12,649 bases of DNA. It comes from Pontiellaceae bacterium. Its GTDB lineage: Bacteria > Verrucomicrobiota > Kiritimatiellia > Kiritimatiellales > Tichowtungiaceae. The stretch lies in assembly GCA_025457785.1 (NCBI GenBank), contig JALOTS010000031.1, forward strand, positions 1 through 12,649. The letters are read 5' to 3'. Below the pieces are notes generated by a model, which had not been told where the DNA came from, made no database searches, and worked only from the letters and a program-made list of their open reading frames with translations. Made by a program: the position numbers and the translations under genes. Of this stretch, positions 6,403-12,649 are shown piece by piece. The stretch's first letter is position 1, and each line of letters starts with the position of its first letter.

Positions 6403-7338
6403 ATGACACCTCGTAATTTACTCGTTTTTTTTGACGGCACCTGGAACAGAGCGGAGACCGGCAGCGATAATAACCAAACCAATGTGGAGAAAATCTATCG
6501 TCTGCTGCCGGACTCCTGCAGCAAGAGCGCCCATTACGAAGAAGGAGTGGGCGTGAAGAGCGAAGAGGAAATTCTCGGAGGGATCTTTGGAGCGGGAATC
6601 GATGAGCGCATTCTGGGCGCCTATCGTTTTCTTCAGAGCCGTTATGCCGATCAGGGCTTTGAAAACCGGCTGTTCATTTTCGGTTTCAGCCGCGGGGCGT
6701 ACACGGCACGTACCTTTGCGCAGCTGCTCTATTACTGCGGCGTACCGGCCAAAAACGGCAAACCCCGGCGCGCATGGGATTGCTATTACAATCAGGATTT
6801 GACGGCTGCCGGGAAACTCAAGAGAAACGGGGATTTTTTCGATGTCGATATTGATATGCTCGGTGTCTGGGATACGGTCAAATCAACTCTGGATCCGGAC
6901 AGGAAGGACACGACGCTCTACCCGAATGTAAAAGCGGCCTATCATGCCATGGCGATTGACGAGAAGCGCCGCAACTTTCCGGTGTTGCGTTTCGATGAAG
7001 ATCCCCGGGTCTCACAGGTCTGGTTTGCCGGGGTGCATAGCGATGTCGGCGGCGGATATAAAAGCGGGGAGTCCCGGTTGTCCGACATTGCGCTGGAATG
7101 GATGGTCAGTGCGGCACGGAACCACGGTCTGGAGTTCATCGCTGATGCCAAGGACTACATGGCCCCCTCGCCGACAGGCAAGATCCACGACTCGTACGAG
7201 GGGAAATGGAAACTTCTGGGTGAAACCATCCGCCGGATCGAAGACCGGGACAATATTCATTCATCAGTGAAAGACCGGCTGGCCGGAATCAGCGGATACC
7301 ATCCAGTCAATCTTCCGACAAATCCGCATTTCATATGA
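6403..7338 (+). CDS. DUF2235 alpha/beta hydrolase (Tle1-like phospholipase domain)
   Basis: The 311-residue protein is a stand-alone DUF2235 domain, the fold of the Tle1 phospholipase effectors. Visible motifs in order are VFFDGTWN (8-15), FGFSRGAYTART (93-104) with the GxSxG nucleophile S96, DMLGVWDTV (151-159), and FAGVHSDVGGGY (208-219) with H212 as the likely catalytic histidine, then RLSDIALEWM (225-234). All catalytic-looking residues are present. No signal peptide or PAAR/VgrG module is fused, and the length is short compared with many Tle1 effectors. It follows the lipoprotein gene by 14 nt with only a weak AGG ribosome site, suggesting translational coupling. The family is known for lipid-ester cleavage; whether this one is an antibacterial effector or a housekeeping hydrolase cannot be told, since no secretion genes are in view. 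Confidence 0.88.
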   Translation: MTPRNLLVFFDGTWNRAETGSDNNQTNVEKIYRLLPDSCSKSAHYEEGVGVKSEEEILGGIFGAGIDERILGAYRFLQSRYADQGFENRLFIFGFSRGAYTARTFAQLLYYCGVPAKNGKPRRAWDCYYNQDLTAAGKLKRNGDFFDVDIDMLGVWDTVKSTLDPDRKDTTLYPNVKAAYHAMAIDEKRRNFPVLRFDEDPRVSQVWFAGVHSDVGGGYKSGESRLSDIALEWMVSAARNHGLEFIADAKDYMAPSPTGKIHDSYEGKWKLLGETIRRIEDRDNIHSSVKDRLAGISGYHPVNLPTNPHFI

Positions 7339-7372
7339 TTAAAAATGCAGGCGGAAAAACAAAGAAAAATAC

Positions 7373-7400
7373 TTCACAATGATTTCTTCGCAGGTAATAT
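7373..7400 (+). promoter_or_regulatory. Candidate promoter of the PEP-CTERM gene
   Basis: TTCACA (7373-7378) and TAATAT (7395-7400) are separated by 16 nt and lie about 57 nt before the ATG at 7457. The -10 is good and the -35 partial. Confidence 0.4.
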
Positions 7401-7456
7401 CCCCCGCAGTTGCCTGGGAAGAACCGGTTTGCCTGTTTAACAGAAAAGGAGAAAAC

Positions 7457-8038
7457 ATGAACAAATACAGTATAGCGGCGTGGTGTGCGGCCGCTGCGAT
7501 AAGCGCAGGTGCGGCCGTTACGTTTGATCTGTACAATGATGCGGATCTTTATTCCTATCTGGATGATCAGACCGGACCGCTGAGTTATACAAACAGCGGA
7601 ATTGCCGCCACCTTTTCCGGAACAGGCGGAAATATGAATCGTGTTTCGAACAACGGGTTCGGAATTGATGCGCCGGGATCAGGTGATACAACCTATCTGC
7701 TGGACGTTAATGAAGCCTTGACTGTCTCGTTTAATCAGGCGGTTCAAATCACTGCGCTCGATTTCCGCAACTTTGATGACGGGGAATCCATCCGTGTGAT
7801 TATCGGCTCAGTCACCAATACGGTTCTATGGGCCAATTTGGGTAATAAAACCACTGATTCCATCATTATCCCCTCCTGGGATGTACCCCTTGGCGATACC
7901 GTGCGGTTTGAAGTGGGCGGAGAAACGGATGCCATTGCGATTGATTCATTCACGGTCGTTCCTGAACCGGCGACGGTTTCCATGCTGGGAATCGGCGGGC
8001 TTCTGGCGCTGATTATCCGGCGGATATCCTCTGAATAA
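7457..8038 (+). CDS. Secreted PEP-CTERM sorting-domain protein
   Basis: This 193-residue protein has an N-terminal signal peptide (hydrophobic AAWCAAAAISAGAA, about residues 7-20) and a complete PEP-CTERM tail. The tail has VPEP at 168-171, a hydrophobic helix (about 173-187), then Arg-Arg and a short polar end. Exosortase (EpsH/XrtA type) is known to recognise such tails and process them at the membrane, usually in bacteria making exopolysaccharide; no exosortase gene is in this window. The middle is acidic and beta-rich (repeated Asp, Gly, Thr, Ser), without a recognised catalytic motif. The ATG at 7457 is chosen because AAGGAG stands 5-6 nt before it and it begins the signal peptide; a 26-codon upstream extension is rejected. 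A hairpin with a T-run follows the stop. It has its own candidate promoter and appears to be a single-gene unit. Confidence 0.92.
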   Translation: MNKYSIAAWCAAAAISAGAAVTFDLYNDADLYSYLDDQTGPLSYTNSGIAATFSGTGGNMNRVSNNGFGIDAPGSGDTTYLLDVNEALTVSFNQAVQITALDFRNFDDGESIRVIIGSVTNTVLWANLGNKTTDSIIIPSWDVPLGDTVRFEVGGETDAIAIDSFTVVPEPATVSMLGIGGLLALIIRRISSE

Positions 8039-8062
8039 ATTCGGGAAAAGATCAGCCGCACA

Positions 8063-8086
8063 CTCCGATGCCTCCGGAGCGTTTTT
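8063..8086 (+). terminator. Terminator after the PEP-CTERM gene
   Basis: CTCCG (8063-8067) pairs with CGGAG (8075-8079) across a 7-nt loop, followed by CGTTTTTG. It lies 25 nt after the PEP-CTERM stop codon and before the oppositely oriented tRNA-Thr. The stem is short. Confidence 0.45.
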
Positions 8087-8106
8087 GTTCACGGGGGTTA
8101 AAACGG

Positions 8107-8178
8107 AGCCGGCGGTCAGAGTCGAACTGACGACCAGCTGATTACAAATCAGCTGCTCTACCACTGAGCTACGCCGGC
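8107..8178 (-). tRNA. tRNA-Thr (anticodon UGU), CCA not encoded
   Basis: The minus strand folds into a standard class I tRNA of 72 nt up to the discriminator. The acceptor stem is GCCGGCG/CGCCGGC, and the D-arm contains GCUCAGUGGUAGAGC. The anticodon stem GCUGA/UCAGC closes a UUUGUAA loop with anticodon UGU, reading threonine ACA and related codons. The T-arm is GUCAG-UUCGACU-CUGAC. After the discriminator U the genome reads CCG, so CCA must be added after transcription, unlike the tRNA-Leu of this window. Confidence 0.97.
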
Positions 8179-8197
8179 TTTTGAAAAAAGAGAGGGG

Positions 8198-8225
8198 ATT
8201 ATGCAAAACATTTCGGCAAAGTCAA
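8198..8225 (-). promoter_or_regulatory. Promoter of tRNA-Thr
   Basis: On the minus strand, TTGACT (8220-8225) and CATAAT (8198-8203) are 16 nt apart, 19 nt upstream of the tRNA 5' end. A C-rich stretch follows the -10. The block TTGACTTTGCCGAAA differs at one position from the one before tRNA-Leu (TTGACTTTGCGGAAA). Confidence 0.65.
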
Positions 8226-8229
8226 ACCT

Positions 8230-8490
8230 TCAGCCTCGTTTATAACCCGGACGATGATGCCGAAGATGGGGAAATACATACCGGGAAAAGGCGGCCACCA
8301 AGAGAAACAGCGCGGTCATCAGCGTAACGATCAGAACAAAAAGCCACGTCCGTGATCCTGTCGCAACGGAATCTTCATAAAAATAGGCGGACAGCAGCCC
8401 TCCGACGACCAGCACAAACAACGCAAACAGCAAAAGACTGAGATACGGTCTTAACCTGAACATCGGTACTCTGTCACCCATCGTTGCCAT
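8230..8490 (-). CDS. Small membrane protein with two transmembrane segments
   Basis: The 86-residue product has two clear hydrophobic segments, about residues 15-38 (YLSLLLFALFVLVVGGLLSAYF) and 48-70 (TWLFVLIVTLMTALFLLVAAF). A short acidic loop joins them and a basic, histidine-rich C-terminal tail follows (RYVFPHLRHHRPGYKRG). The ATG at 8490 is preceded by GAAGGAAG about 6 nt away. By the positive-inside rule both ends probably face the cytoplasm. It lies directly upstream of tRNA-Thr on the same strand, but that tRNA has its own promoter. I do not recognise a family; the length and form fit many uncharacterised small inner-membrane proteins. The clean two-helix pattern plus ribosome site make it likely real. 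Confidence 0.7.
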   Translation of the reverse strand: MATMGDRVPMFRLRPYLSLLLFALFVLVVGGLLSAYFYEDSVATGSRTWLFVLIVTLMTALFLLVAAFSRYVFPHLRHHRPGYKRG

Positions 8491-8558
8491 ACGGTACTTC
8501 CTTCACCAACTGCACAAAGCCTATTCATCCCCGCGCCCGGAATAAAGCATTAATTATG

Positions 8559-8582
8559 CGGCTTCGCCGATTTTTTGTTTTT
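8559..8582 (+). terminator. Weak hairpin with T-run before the SDR gene
   Basis: CGGC (8559-8562), loop TTC and GCCG (8566-8569) are followed by ATTTTTTGTTTTT. No plus-strand gene lies just upstream, so it may block read-through or be a leader structure of the SDR operon. The stem is only 4 bp. Confidence 0.3.
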
Positions 8583-8631
8583 CATCCTTTGATAAAAAAG
8601 GTTCCAATGGAGGAAATACAGGAGAATAAAA

Positions 8632-9315
8632 ATGAACCGAACCGTATTAATAACGGGCGCAACGCGCGGAATCGGACGGGAAACCGTTAAACAGCTCTGC
8701 TCACAGGATTTCACCGTGTTTGCAACAGGCCGGGACCCGAACCTGCTGGATCAACTGAAAGAAACCGCAGGATGTCTCGGCGAAGTCTTCGATCTGTCAG
8801 ATTCAGAAGCCGTTGTTTCATTGTACGAAACTGCACGAACCTCTCTTGGCCGAATTGATGTGCTGATCAACAACGCCGGCTTTAATCCCGGTAAAAATCC
8901 GGTGGCGGAGGTCAGCGCGGAACAGATGGATGCCTCCTACGCCGTTAATTTCCGGGCATCGTTTCTCCTCTGCCGGGAAGCGCTCAAAGAAATGAGCGGG
9001 CGGAAAAGCGGACACATCCTCAATGTCATCAGCACCATCGCCCGCACCAGCGCGCCAAACTATTCCGCCTACTGTTCGCTCAAATATGCTTTGCACGGCT
9101 TCACGCAATGTCTCATCAAAGAAGCCCGGCAGGTGAATGTAAAAGTGACCGGCGTTTATCCCGGCGGGACCGACACCGATTTCCGCCCGGAAGAGCGGCC
9201 CGATTATATGCGGGCCGAATCCGCCGCGAAAATGATTGTACAGTGCATCCATACACCGCAGGATGTCACCGTTCACGAACTGGTGTATCGGCCTATGGTC
9301 GAATCCAATTTTTAA
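8632..9315 (+). CDS. Short-chain dehydrogenase/reductase (SDR)
   Basis: A 227-residue classical-type SDR, an NAD(P)-dependent oxidoreductase of the cytoplasm. It shows the cofactor-binding TGATRGIG (8-15), R34 in ATGRD near the end of the second strand (suggestive of NADP preference), and D54 in FDLSD. NNAG lies at 80-83, the catalytic S134, and Y147-x-x-x-K151 (YCSLK); the PGGTDTDF turn follows at 178-184. All catalytic residues are present and the length is slightly shorter than the usual 250. The substrate cannot be named; the wording resembles the 3-ketoacyl-ACP reductase-like branch without proving it. AGGAG lies 7 nt before the ATG. The next gene starts 13 nt after its stop, with its ribosome site in the gap, so they form a probable operon. 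Confidence 0.93.
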   Translation: MNRTVLITGATRGIGRETVKQLCSQDFTVFATGRDPNLLDQLKETAGCLGEVFDLSDSEAVVSLYETARTSLGRIDVLINNAGFNPGKNPVAEVSAEQMDASYAVNFRASFLLCREALKEMSGRKSGHILNVISTIARTSAPNYSAYCSLKYALHGFTQCLIKEARQVNVKVTGVYPGGTDTDFRPEERPDYMRAESAAKMIVQCIHTPQDVTVHELVYRPMVESNF

Positions 9316-9328
9316 GGAGGGTTTAAAT

Positions 9329-10132
9329 ATGAAAATTCTGTCTGGTTTGCTTTGCCTGCTTTTGCTGACAGGTTGCGCCACTGATGCCGTGACCGGAAAA
9401 AAAACCTATAATTTCAGCCCGTTGCAGAAGGACGTGGAGCTCGGCTCGCAGATTTACAGCGAAACGGCGGCGGAAATGAAACAGCGCGGCATACCGGTTA
9501 ATGCCGATCCCGTCCGCCTTGCGCAGTTAAAAGAAATGGTGCGGCGCATCAGTGCGGTTTCCGACCTTCCGGACCTGCCGTACGAAGTCATGCTGATTCA
9601 GACAAATATCGTCAACGCAATGGCCGCGCCCGGCGGAAAACTGATCGTCTATGAGGGCCTCTGGAACCCAAAGGACGGACTGGTTCAGGACGATAACGAA
9701 CTGGCCGCCGTACTGGCCCACGAAATCGCTCATGTAAACTGCCGTCATTCAACAGAGGCTATGTCCCGGACAGTGACGGTAAATCTTGTCTCCGATCTGG
9801 GCGTTACGTTTGCAAAAAACACAAAATATGAAAAATATGCACAGCTCGCCGCAGTCGGCGGAGTAATTCTTTATGACGGCCTGCTGGTGATGTGCTATTC
9901 GCGTACGGATGAAAAGGAGGCGGATGCGGTCGGCCTTATGTATATGGCCAAAGCCGGCTATGACCCGCGTGCCGCCTTGCGCATCTGGGAACGCTCCGCG
10001 CGGAATCGCAACGGAGCCGATCCCGCCGCCAGTATTTTTTCCACTCATCCGCCGGATGCAGTCCGCCTGGAAAACCTGCGGAAACAACTGCCTGCCGCGC
10101 TGACCGCCTATGAGGCCGGTTCATCCCGGTAA
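9329..10132 (+). CDS. M48 family metalloprotease, lipoprotein
   Basis: A 267-residue zinc protease of the M48 family, related to outer-membrane quality-control proteases such as LoiP/BepA-like proteins. MKILSGLLCLLLLTGC is a lipoprotein signal with lipobox L13-L14/T-G and C16, so the enzyme is probably anchored to a membrane facing the periplasm. The zinc site HEIAH is at 131-135, the third-ligand region EKEAD at 195-199, and the family's late STHP motif at 238-241 followed by a conserved arginine. There is no TPR repeat extension as in BepA. AAGGAGGG lies 7 nt before the ATG; a longer in-frame start inside the SDR gene is rejected because the lipobox sits correctly only for this one. It is coupled to the SDR gene, though the two roles are not obviously linked. 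Confidence 0.94.
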   Translation: MKILSGLLCLLLLTGCATDAVTGKKTYNFSPLQKDVELGSQIYSETAAEMKQRGIPVNADPVRLAQLKEMVRRISAVSDLPDLPYEVMLIQTNIVNAMAAPGGKLIVYEGLWNPKDGLVQDDNELAAVLAHEIAHVNCRHSTEAMSRTVTVNLVSDLGVTFAKNTKYEKYAQLAAVGGVILYDGLLVMCYSRTDEKEADAVGLMYMAKAGYDPRAALRIWERSARNRNGADPAASIFSTHPPDAVRLENLRKQLPAALTAYEAGSSR

Positions 10133-10216
10133 CTCCTGGAACAACCTGTTGCCGTTTTTACAACCTGCTGTTCTTCAGCTTTATTTAACACTCCTTTCAG
10201 CGGACCGAAAATGAAT

Positions 10217-10263
10217 AATCCGCATTTAATCCGCGATTATCCGGGTCATCTGCGGGTCGATTC
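10217..10263. repeat. Degenerate iterated ATCCGCG-type repeat
   Basis: Four degenerate units of about 9-11 nt follow each other: AATCCGCATTT, AATCCGCGATT, ATCCGGGTC, ATCTGCGGGTC. They lie in the gap between the M48 gene and creD. Similar runs of ATCCGCG/ATCTGCG units occur between genes in many environmental genomes, as I recall; no function is known to me. Confidence 0.5.
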
Positions 10264-10335
10264 TTCCTTATTGTCCATTGCCAGTATCCGGGGAACGGGT
10301 GTAAGGTTTCCGGTGTTCGGAAAAAGGAGTCCCAG

Positions 10336-11658
10336 ATGCAGCTTAAAATATTTTTCAAACTGGCGGTATTAGGCGGGGTTTCGATTCTGCTGCTGATCGC
10401 ACTGATTTCCATTGGCGGGATTACCGGCGAACGCAAGCAACGGTTCCGGGAAGTGCAGGGTGATATCGAGCGGAGTTATGCCGGCCCGCAGCAAATCACG
10501 GGGCAAATGGTTTTCATCCGGTATCGGGAAACCTGGCTGGTAAAGAAATATAATAAAGAGAAAAAAGAATGGGAAGAAGAAGAGGTCAGCGAAATAAAAT
10601 CTGCGAGGGTTTATCCTGAAGAGCTTTTGTATGACGGGTCGCTTACAGTTCAAGAACGCTACCGGGGAATCTTTAAGGCGCAGACATTTCAAAGCAAAGG
10701 AACCCTGTCTGGAATATTTAAGCTTCCGGTTATCGAAACATTGCGGAACGAAAAAAACTCCACCCTTGATGTTTTGTCGGCAGAGGTCGGATTGTGTATC
10801 AGCGATCCTCGCGGTATTTCGCAAATCCCGAAATTTGTCTGGAACGATGTGCCGCTGGAAGTTCTTCCGGGAAGCGGTTTTGCGAAGCATCCTGACGGTC
10901 TGCATGCTGTGATACCGTACACCGTGTCCGCATCCGGTCAGAAATGCCAGTTTTCAATGGATTTAAATCTTCACGGAACCGGACAGTTCACCCTTGTGCC
11001 GGTCGGTTTCAATAATCGAATACGGTTAAATTCAGCGTGGCCACATCCCGAATTCAGCGGCGATTTTCTGGCAACAGAACGAACTGTTTCTGACCGCGGA
11101 TTTACCGCCGAGTGGAATGTCAACGCGCTGGCATGCTCTGCTCAACAAAATCTGGAGTCATCCCGACGCAGCGACATTCAGTACCTTGGTGTCAATTTAA
11201 TCGACCCGGTCAATGTGTACTCCATGACAGATAGTGCGTTGAAATACGGATTTCTCTTCATTTTTATAACCTTCGCGGCTTTCTTTTTGTTTGAAATCAT
11301 CCGGCAACTGAACATCCACCCGATTCAATATGGCTTTGTCGGACTGGCTCAGGCGTTATTTTTTCTGTTATTGCTCAGTTTGTCTGAACACATTGGTTTC
11401 ACTCAGGCCTATCTCGTTGCCGCCGCCGCAACGGTCGGCACCATCAGTATTTACCTATGCAGTGTCTTGAAAGGATTAAAACGAGGTGTTGTGTTCGGCG
11501 GATGCTTGAGTACGATATACGGCGCACTGTACGGTCTGCTGAAATCGGAAGATCACGCATTGGTTGCGGGTTCTGCTTTACTGTTCATTCTGCTGGCGCT
11601 GACTATGATCATTACACGAAAAATTGATTGGTACGCCATAGGAAGGAAAACTTCATAA
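10336..11658 (+). CDS. creD: CreD family inner-membrane protein
   Basis: The 440-residue protein matches CreD (called cet in older literature), an inner-membrane protein controlled by the CreBC two-component system in enterobacteria and tied to envelope stress and colicin E2 tolerance. There is one N-terminal membrane helix (about 8-28), a large middle domain of about 270 residues probably in the periplasm, and a C-terminal block of about six helices (from about 302). The signature VNLIDPVNVYSMTDSALKYG (about 286-305), then HPIQYGFVGLAQALFFLLLLSLSEHIGF, is typical of the family, and the length equals that of E. coli CreD. An odd basic/acidic stretch (KKYNKEKKEWEEEE) sits near 69-82. AAAAGGAG precedes the ATG by 6 nt. 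No creB or creC is next to it here. Confidence 0.93.
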   Translation: MQLKIFFKLAVLGGVSILLLIALISIGGITGERKQRFREVQGDIERSYAGPQQITGQMVFIRYRETWLVKKYNKEKKEWEEEEVSEIKSARVYPEELLYDGSLTVQERYRGIFKAQTFQSKGTLSGIFKLPVIETLRNEKNSTLDVLSAEVGLCISDPRGISQIPKFVWNDVPLEVLPGSGFAKHPDGLHAVIPYTVSASGQKCQFSMDLNLHGTGQFTLVPVGFNNRIRLNSAWPHPEFSGDFLATERTVSDRGFTAEWNVNALACSAQQNLESSRRSDIQYLGVNLIDPVNVYSMTDSALKYGFLFIFITFAAFFLFEIIRQLNIHPIQYGFVGLAQALFFLLLLSLSEHIGFTQAYLVAAAATVGTISIYLCSVLKGLKRGVVFGGCLSTIYGALYGLLKSEDHALVAGSALLFILLALTMIITRKIDWYAIGRKTS

Positions 11659-11736
11659 AACAAAGCGTTTCACAATAGATAAAACGGAGTGTGTGATATC
11701 AACAACCAATAACAAATAAAAAGGCAGCTCGGCAGG

Positions 11737-11831
11737 GGCCATTTCGCTGAAACTCAGCGGGGCATCCCTCAGCACGCAGACTTTGATCGCCTGCCTGTGC
11801 GTGTACGCACGCAGACAGGCGGCTCCGCTGC
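11737..11831 (+). repeat. 95-nt dispersed repeat, copy 2
   Basis: Gap-free match (83/95) to the reverse complement of 3755-3849. It contains two stems: CGCTGA-AAC-TCAGCG, perfect in this copy, and the longer CCTG-TGCGTG-TACG-CACGCA-GA-CAGG with a GA bulge. It lies between creD and the sulfatase, ending 56 nt before the sulfatase ATG. Its antisense side encodes the peptide CLRAYTHRQA. Confidence 0.85.
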
Positions 11832-11840
11832 CTTGGAGTG

Positions 11841-11878
11841 CTTCCGTCCGGTACATCAGACAGGCATTCCCCCGGAAG
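11841..11878 (+). promoter_or_regulatory. Possible ribosome-site-masking hairpin of the sulfatase gene
   Basis: CTTCCG (11841-11846) can pair with CGGAAG (11873-11878), which overlaps the GGAAGGA ribosome site of the sulfatase. The loop is 26 nt, so the pairing is modest, and it may be chance. Confidence 0.25.
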
Positions 11879-11887
11879 GAACACAAG

Positions 11888-12649
11888 ATGCAACACAAAA
11901 CATTTTTTCTGACAGCGCTCATGATCCTTCGTGTCGCATGCGCTATCATGGCAGCGGAAAAGCCGAATATCGTTTTCTTCATCGCCGACGATGTGTCGCA
12001 GGAAGATTTCGGCTGTTATGGCCATCCGGTGATTAAGACTCCGTGCATTGATGCCCTGGCCGCGAAGGGTATGCGCTTCAACAACGCCTATCTTACCATC
12101 AGCAGTTGCAGCCCAACCCGCTGCAGCATCATCACCGGACGGTACCCCCATAATACAGGCGCTCCGGAATTACATGTCATACTGCCCGAACAGCAAATTC
12201 GCTTTCCCGAGCTGTTGAGAGAAGCCGGCTATTACACCGTGCTGTCCGGCAAGAATCATATGTTTGGAGACAGGGACCGCGCTTTTGATGCCATTACGGA
12301 CGGCGGCGGACCGGGCCGTGAAGAGGATTGGGCGGCGCACGTACAGAATCGTCCGAAAGACAAGCCCTTCTTCTTCTGGTTCGCTTCGAGTGATGCTCAT
12401 CGGGACTGGGATAAAAGCGACAATATCCCCTTTTACAGCACAGATGAGGTCGTTGTTCCTCCTTATCTGGTCGATACGGAAGTGACCCGCAGGGATTTGG
12501 CTGACTATTATCACGAAGTGAGCCGCTTTGATCATTACATCGGGCTGGTGACGGCAGAACTGGAAAAACAGCAGGTGCTGAGCAACACCCTGATCGTGAT
12601 TGCGGCGGATAACGGACGGCCTTTCCCCCGGTGTAAAGCGCGCCTGTAT
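11888..12649 (+). CDS. Secreted sulfatase, heparan N-sulfatase-like (S1_8-type), 3' end outside window
   Basis: An open frame of 254 codons starts at ATG 11888, with GGAAGGA about 7 nt upstream, and runs off the right edge without a stop. Residues 1-22 form a signal peptide ending near AIMA|AE. KPNIVFFIADD (25-35) supplies the two metal-binding aspartates D34 and D35. CSPTR (74-78) is the C-x-P-x-R motif in which C74 would be converted to formylglycine by a sulfatase-maturing enzyme, needed for activity; no such enzyme gene is here. SGKNHMF and later ADNGRPFPRCKARLY resemble human N-sulfoglucosamine sulfohydrolase, so an S1_8-like role on sulfated glycans is the best guess. The enzyme would act in the periplasm or outside. 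The 95-nt repeat sits just upstream, and a possible stem covers the ribosome site. No other carbohydrate genes are visible downstream. Confidence 0.93.
   Translation, partial: MQHKTFFLTALMILRVACAIMAAEKPNIVFFIADDVSQEDFGCYGHPVIKTPCIDALAAKGMRFNNAYLTISSCSPTRCSIITGRYPHNTGAPELHVILPEQQIRFPELLREAGYYTVLSGKNHMFGDRDRAFDAITDGGGPGREEDWAAHVQNRPKDKPFFFWFASSDAHRDWDKSDNIPFYSTDEVVVPPYLVDTEVTRRDLADYYHEVSRFDHYIGLVTAELEKQQVLSNTLIVIAADNGRPFPRCKARLY

Noticed and set aside
10140..10157. Terminator after the M48 protease gene (AACA/TGTT stem then GCCGTTTTT)
   Set aside because: The stem is only four AT-rich base pairs with mismatched flanks; too weak to claim.
10278..10307. Promoter of creD (TTGCCA, 18 nt, TAAGGT)
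   Set aside because: The -10 matches the consensus poorly, so a promoter cannot be supported although one is expected in this spacer.
1..12649. CRISPR array, insertion sequence or prophage
   Set aside because: No regularly spaced direct repeats, transposase, integrase or phage structural genes were seen on either strand.

Overview
The window looks like chromosomal DNA of a Gram-negative, polysaccharide-degrading environmental bacterium, most likely of the PVC group and possibly Kiritimatiellota. The reasons are a secreted protein with a PEP-CTERM sorting tail, a secreted heparan-type sulfatase, a multi-repeat FG-GAP/VCBS surface protein, several lipoproteins and moderately GC-rich codon use. 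The phylum is an inference from gene content; no marker gene settles it.

Layout. 1-1356 (minus): 3'-truncated secreted FG-GAP/VCBS repeat protein. 1804-1888 (minus): tRNA-Leu(CAG) with its own promoter, divergent from a plus-strand DUF4186 gene (2038-2424) and a pcnB-type poly(A) polymerase gene (2510-3739). 3663-4144: a doubtful minus ORF that runs into copy 1 of a 95-nt dispersed repeat. 4145-5395 (minus): cation/proton antiporter, preceded by a 37-codon ORF overlapping its start. 5500-6055: non-coding, with a terminator-like hairpin and a second strong hairpin. 6056-7338: lipoprotein gene plus DUF2235 (Tle1-like) hydrolase gene. 7457-8038: PEP-CTERM protein. 8107-8178 (minus): tRNA-Thr(UGU), with a small two-helix membrane protein gene upstream (8230-8490, minus). 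8632-10132: short-chain dehydrogenase and M48 lipoprotein protease, probably one operon. 10336-11658: CreD-family membrane protein. 11737-11831: copy 2 of the 95-nt repeat, inverted relative to copy 1. 11888 to the right edge: secreted sulfatase (S1_8-like), 3'-truncated.

How the genes fit together. Much of the window concerns the envelope or secretion: FG-GAP protein, two lipoproteins, PEP-CTERM protein, CreD, antiporter and sulfatase. The SDR/M48 pair and the lipoprotein/DUF2235 pair are probable operons; the other genes look like single units. I see no CRISPR array, transposase, integrase, phage gene or complete defence system. The signals most worth a second look are the inverted 95-nt repeat pair (83/95 identical, no gaps), the lipoprotein/DUF2235 pair, the Glu-Asn replacement of the acidic pair in the antiporter, the small ORF overlapping the antiporter start, and the near-identical promoter cores of the two tRNA genes.
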